DNA from: CAYUIS01 sp964444825
GTDB taxonomy: Bacteria > Chloroflexota > Anaerolineae > B4-G1
Length of the DNA: 8,141 nt
Direction of reading: 5' to 3'
Assembly: GCA_964444825.1 (NCBI GenBank)
Contig: CAYUIS010000185.1
Location: 1 to 8,141, forward strand
Shown here: positions 4,786-8,141 of the stretch, piece after piece
Layout: the number at the start of each line of letters is the position of its first letter
How positions within the stretch are numbered: the first letter of the stretch is position 1
The notes under the pieces: model-generated
Seen by the model: the letters and a program-made list of their open reading frames with translations, nothing else
What the model was told of the DNA's origin: nothing
Database searches by the model: none
Made by a program: the position numbers and the translations under genes

Positions 4786-6150
4786 CTACTGCTCCTCGGT
4801 GATGATCACGGCATCCGCTGGTAGCCCTGGCCTGAGCGCGTGGTCGGGATTGGGAATCTCCACATACACGGCAAAGACCATATTGACGCGCTCTTCCTCG
4901 GTCTGCACATTGCGCGGGGTGAACTCTGCCTCGCTGGCAATCGCGATCACAGTCCCCAGGAACGTTCTCTCCGGAAAGCTGTCCACCTGGACCTCTACCT
5001 GCTGGCCGATGAACACGTGGCCCAACCTGTTCTCAGGCACATACACCGTCAGCGTCACCTTGCCTAGATCGCCCACGGTAAGCAGGGTGGCTCCCGGCGC
5101 GGCCAATTCCCCCTCGTGTATGCTCTGTTCCAGAATCAGCCCCTCAACGGGTGTGGCAATGACCAGTTTATCACGTACCACGAGCAGTGATTCCCGGGCA
5201 GCGCGCGCCTGCTCGACCTGCGCTTCGACCACCGCGATCTCCTCCGGCGTGGCCCCCACCCGCAGTCCATCCAGTTGAGCCTCGGCCATCTCAACGGTAG
5301 CTTCGGCTGCCAGGTATTGTGCTTCAGCAGCATCAACCTGAGCGTTCAGCTCCTGTGGATTGTCCCGCATAGCGCGGAGCGCACCCAACGCAGCCCGCGC
5401 CCCGTCCAATCCAGCCTGGGCGGTGTTGACGCCCACCCAGGACTTCCAGTACGCATTGGGAATGAGGTGAACATTCAACTGCAGGCCCGGCAGACCAGGG
5501 CGGTACGGCTCGGGAATCTCCGCGATCTTTTTTCTCGCGTCGCTCAGGGCGCTCATCCCTTTCCGATAGGCATCGTTGGCAATCTCGACGGCGTCCTTCA
5601 TCGCGGTAGCCTGCTCCAGTCCAGCCTCGGCGGCGGCGATCTGTGCCCGTACCAGAACAATCTGAGCATCCAGATCCTGAGGATTGTCACGTATGGCGAT
5701 GAGATCCTGCCAGGCCTGGTAGGCGCCGTCGCGTCCCGCCTGCGCCTGTTTCAGATCAGCCTCCGCCTTACGAATCTGCTCTGGGCGGGCCCCTGCCAGC
5801 GCCTGAGCCAATCCCGCTTCGGCGACGCCGACGGCGGCCTCCGCCACCTCAATCTGAGCTTCCAGCAACGTGCCGTCTAGCCGCACCAATATCTGCCCAG
5901 CCTCGACTTCCTCCCCCTCGTCGGCCAGAAGCTCAACCACGCGCCCTCCCAACTCCGCCGCGATAGCAACCTCCTCGGCTTCGACGAACCCGGAGGCCGT
6001 CAAACCTGCGGCCTCTGGTTCAGCCAGGGCCATCTGTATCTGCACCTGTTCCCAGACAGCCGGGTTCATGGCCAAGTAGATGCCCGCCCCAACCGCGACA
6101 AGGACGACCACAACGATGATGCTGATGGGAACAATTAGCTGACGTTTCAT
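4786..6150 (-). CDS. HlyD-family export adaptor, membrane-anchored
   Basis: This 454-residue adaptor subunit starts with Lys/Arg followed by one transmembrane helix (about 6-27), so it is anchored rather than lipidated. Then come the first lipoyl-like half (ASGFVEAEEVAIAAELGG 52-69 to about 93), a long alpha-hairpin coiled coil (about 95-328), the second lipoyl half (IATPVEGLI 331-339 to about 360) and a beta-barrel with DSFPERTFLG (390-399) and EAEFTPRNVQT (408-418). The coil carries two copies of an RDNPQxLxAQ segment (154-163 and 262-271). Residues about 185-240 form a less helical, Pro/Gly-containing insert. An AGGAG built into the stop region of the ATPase gene lies 7 nt before ATG 6150, so the start is well set. 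Family knowledge: such adaptors bind an ABC-2 permease and couple it to ATPase work. Substrate unknown; lipids, drugs and glycans are all possible. Confidence 0.88.
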   Translation of the reverse strand: MKRQLIVPISIIVVVVLVAVGAGIYLAMNPAVWEQVQIQMALAEPEAAGLTASGFVEAEEVAIAAELGGRVVELLADEGEEVEAGQILVRLDGTLLEAQIEVAEAAVGVAEAGLAQALAGARPEQIRKAEADLKQAQAGRDGAYQAWQDLIAIRDNPQDLDAQIVLVRAQIAAAEAGLEQATAMKDAVEIANDAYRKGMSALSDARKKIAEIPEPYRPGLPGLQLNVHLIPNAYWKSWVGVNTAQAGLDGARAALGALRAMRDNPQELNAQVDAAEAQYLAAEATVEMAEAQLDGLRVGATPEEIAVVEAQVEQARAARESLLVVRDKLVIATPVEGLILEQSIHEGELAAPGATLLTVGDLGKVTLTVYVPENRLGHVFIGQQVEVQVDSFPERTFLGTVIAIASEAEFTPRNVQTEEERVNMVFAVYVEIPNPDHALRPGLPADAVIITEEQ

Positions 6151-6153
6151 ATC

Positions 6154-7101
6154 CTACTCCTGTGAATTGGCGTGATTTCTTACGCTGGAGATAAAGACAT
6201 CCTCCAACGAGGGAGCGATGGCGTCCATCGCTCGTATATGTATACCCACCCCCGTTAATGCCTGGTTGATTCGGGATTCGTACGCCGCGACATCCTCAGC
6301 CACTACGTGGATCAACGCGCCGTACAGAGCCACCTCCTCAAACAGCCCCATCTCTCGCAGAATGACGAGTGCTTTATCCGCTTCGGTACAGTCGATCTCC
6401 AATACCTGCCCCCGCATCTTGTTCAGCTTGATCTCCTCGGGCGCGCCTTGGGCGATGATGCGCCCGTTGTGGATAAAGGCCAGATCCTGACAGTGTTCAG
6501 CTTCATCCATATAGTGGGTGGTGACAAAGATGGTCGTTCCGCTATCCGCCAGGTCATACAGCAGATCCCAGAACGCCCGACGCGAGATCGGATCGACCCC
6601 TGCCGTCGGCTCATCCAAAAACAGCATCTCCGGCTCGTGTAGAATCGCCGCGCCGAGAGCCAATCGCTGTTTCCAGCCACCGGAGAGATTGCGCGTCAAC
6701 TCCCGTTCCCGTCCCTTCAAACCCGCCATCTCGATCACAAACTGCTTGCGCTGGCGCAGCCGTTTTCCTCGCACCCCATAGGTGCGTCCATAGAAATCCA
6801 GGTTCTCGCTCACGGTGAGATCGCTGTACAGGCTGAACCGTTGAGACATATAGCCGATATTCTTGCGAATCTGTTCTGGCTGGCGCTCAATATCATAGCC
6901 CAACACGGAGGCCCGTCCCGCTGTAGGTCGCAAGAGACACAGCAACATCCGGATCGTCGTCGTTTTGCCCGCTCCGTTGGGCCCCAGAAAACCGAAAATT
7001 CCCCCACTTTTGATGCGGAACGTGACTTTGTCCACCGCCGTAAAATCACCGAACTGTTTTGTCAGACCAACGACCTCACTGGCATACTCGTTCATACTCA
7101 T
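6154..7101 (-). CDS. ABC-2 type exporter ATP-binding protein (second ATPase)
   Basis: This 315-residue nucleotide-binding subunit carries Walker A GPNGAGKT (40-47), Q-loop Gln87 in YMSQ, the ABC signature LSGGW (139-143), Walker B MLFLDEP (159-165; Asp163, Glu164), D-loop AGVD (167-170) and switch His196 in VTTHYMDEAE. The C-terminal ~90 residues form a DrrA/CcmA-type extension ending in APSLEDVFISSV, typical of ABC-2 drug and polysaccharide exporters. All catalytic elements are intact, in contrast to the upstream ATPase. The start ATG 7101 has GGAGAG 8 nt upstream. A second Met two codons later has poorer spacing. The gene begins 17 nt after the first ATPase stop and ends 3 nt before the membrane-anchored adaptor. 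It probably pairs with the first ATPase as a heterodimer; the permease it would drive is not in the window. Confidence 0.93.
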   Translation of the reverse strand: MSMNEYASEVVGLTKQFGDFTAVDKVTFRIKSGGIFGFLGPNGAGKTTTIRMLLCLLRPTAGRASVLGYDIERQPEQIRKNIGYMSQRFSLYSDLTVSENLDFYGRTYGVRGKRLRQRKQFVIEMAGLKGRERELTRNLSGGWKQRLALGAAILHEPEMLFLDEPTAGVDPISRRAFWDLLYDLADSGTTIFVTTHYMDEAEHCQDLAFIHNGRIIAQGAPEEIKLNKMRGQVLEIDCTEADKALVILREMGLFEEVALYGALIHVVAEDVAAYESRINQALTGVGIHIRAMDAIAPSLEDVFISSVRNHANSQE

Positions 7102-7118
7102 ACAGCCGTCTCTCCAAC

Positions 7119-8093
7119 CTATTCCCTAATGGTCTGTTCTATCTGTCGCCCCTGTAGACGCTTCCGGATAAGTGAGACAAAGGCCTGTTCCATCCTGGGG
7201 CGGGTCTGGCGTATTCCCAGGACGGCGATGCCAGCACGATCCAATGCCTCTCGGATGGCCGATGTCGACTCAACGATCGCCGCCCCGTCCTTCACGAACA
7301 CGTGCAATAGATCGCCATACGTCTGCACCTCCAGCACGCCGGGCAGCTTCTCGACGATGCGGCTTGCCTCCCGCAGCCGATCTGGCCGCAGTTCGAGCAG
7401 ATCTCCCTCCACGAGACCCTTGATCCGCTCTGGCTCGTCACAGACGATAATGTTCCCCTCGAACATCAGCGCCACCCGCGAGCAACGTTCAGCCTCATCC
7501 ATATAGGGCGTGCTGACAAAGAGTGTGACGCCCTCCAGATGCAGCTCTGTGAGGATATCCCAGAACTCCCGACGCGAGACCGGGTCCACACCGGTGGTCG
7601 GCTCGTCCAGAAAGATCACCTCTGGCGAGTGGATCAATGTACACGCCAAAGCCAGTTTCTTCTGCATGCCGCCCGAAAGATGGGCGGCACGTCGCCCCTT
7701 GAATTCGGTCAGCCGGGCAAACCTGAGCAGACGGGTGATGCGCTCCTCGCGCTCTCGCCGCCCCACCTGAAACACGTCAGCAAAGAAGGTCACGTTCTCC
7801 AATACCGTCAGATCGCCATACAGGGAAAACTGCTGCGGCATGTAACCGATGCGTTTCTTGATCTCCTCGGATTGTCTCACCGTATCAAAACCCGCCACAC
7901 GGGCGCTGCCCTCGCTGGGATCCATGATGGCGCACAGCATGCGGATCGTCGTCGTCTTGCCGGCCCCATCAGGTCCCAGCAACCCAAAGACCTCGCCCTT
8001 GCGGACGCTAACGTCAAGGCCATCCACGGCGGTCACTTTTTTGAAGCGCTTTGTCAGATCCCGCGTTTCGATAACGTGTTGACTCTCTATCAT
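7119..8093 (-). CDS. ABC-2 type exporter ATP-binding protein with Pro in the H-loop (first ATPase)
   Basis: This 324-residue nucleotide-binding subunit carries Walker A GPDGAGKT (40-47), Q-loop Gln87 in YMPQ, the signature LSGGM (139-143), Walker B VIFLDEP (159-165; Asp163, Glu164) and D-loop TGVD (167-170). The H-loop reads VSTPYMDEAERC, with Pro196 where the switch His is normal (codon CCC; a one-base change from CAC). The C-terminus has a DrrA-like regulatory extension. The start is ATG 8093, because GGGTGA lies 7 nt upstream and the family N-terminus starts here; the open frame extends only to a TTG at 8108. It is the first operon gene visible, and only 48 nt upstream remain. No convincing promoter is seen there, so the operon may start further upstream. 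The organisation resembles the two halves of YbhF, present here as separate genes. Confidence 0.92.
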   Translation of the reverse strand: MIESQHVIETRDLTKRFKKVTAVDGLDVSVRKGEVFGLLGPDGAGKTTTIRMLCAIMDPSEGSARVAGFDTVRQSEEIKKRIGYMPQQFSLYGDLTVLENVTFFADVFQVGRREREERITRLLRFARLTEFKGRRAAHLSGGMQKKLALACTLIHSPEVIFLDEPTTGVDPVSRREFWDILTELHLEGVTLFVSTPYMDEAERCSRVALMFEGNIIVCDEPERIKGLVEGDLLELRPDRLREASRIVEKLPGVLEVQTYGDLLHVFVKDGAAIVESTSAIREALDRAGIAVLGIRQTRPRMEQAFVSLIRKRLQGRQIEQTIRE

Positions 8094-8141
8094 ATACCTA
8101 TCACCCAAATATCATTCCAAACGCCTGCAAAAACCAACGAT
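8094..8141 (-). other. Right-edge leader of the export operon
   Basis: Apart from the ribosome-binding GGGTGA in front of ATG 8093, this holds no recognisable element. A TTGGTT/TGATAT pair 17 bp apart is too weak to call a promoter. Permease or regulator genes may lie beyond the edge. Confidence 0.3.

Noticed and set aside
8094..8108. TTG 8108 as start of the first ATPase
   Set aside because: ATG 8093 has GGGTGA 7 nt upstream, and these bases would be coding if TTG were used. Family N-termini fit the ATG.

Overview
The window looks like chromosomal DNA of a moderately GC-rich bacterium. The gene types fit Chloroflexota (Anaerolineae-like): a paired-ATPase/paired-HlyD export operon and a GT2 + SDR + DegT sugar cassette. 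This assignment is inferred from remembered protein features, not from a search. The window holds seven intact genes in two convergent units, with a degraded gene and a bidirectional terminator between them. I see no tRNA, rRNA, CRISPR array or insertion sequence.

Left unit (+ strand, about 96-3114): a strong sigma70-type promoter (ATGACA - 17 bp - TATAAT, 96-124) drives three tightly packed genes. They are a GT2 glycosyltransferase of the polyprenyl-phosphate sugar transferase type (191-919), an extended SDR nucleotide-sugar epimerase/dehydratase (921-1991) and a DegT/DnrJ/EryC1/StrS PLP-dependent sugar aminotransferase (1999-3114). Together they look like part of a pathway that makes an amino-deoxy sugar and moves a sugar onto a lipid carrier for a cell-surface glycan. 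No sugar-nucleotide 4,6-dehydratase of canonical type, flippase or polymerase is in the window. The promoter position and ribosome-binding sites move two starts (GT2, DegT) inward from the longest open frames.

Middle (3115-3527): this holds a relic of the DNA mismatch-repair gene mutS (about 3254-3461). It still has a Shine-Dalgarno sequence and a promoter-like element, but it has lost about 50 codons internally, carries a +1 frameshift and ends after mismatch-binding domain I. A near-perfect palindromic hairpin (3475-3499) follows and can stop transcription from both directions.

Right unit (- strand, 8093 down to 3528): ABC ATPase 1, ABC ATPase 2, membrane-anchored HlyD-type adaptor, then lipoprotein HlyD-type adaptor. 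Gaps are 17, 3 and 1 nt, so this is one operon, probably a YbhGFSR/DrrAB-like ABC-2 exporter. No membrane permease is present; it must lie upstream of the window edge or elsewhere. The ATPases are non-identical: the first has Pro where the switch (H-loop) His normally sits. The two adaptors are clear paralogues, and each carries an internal duplication.

The least ordinary points are the mutS relic, a seven-unit heptanucleotide tract at the start of the lipoprotein adaptor gene that could shift its frame, and the replacement of the SDR catalytic Tyr by Asn.
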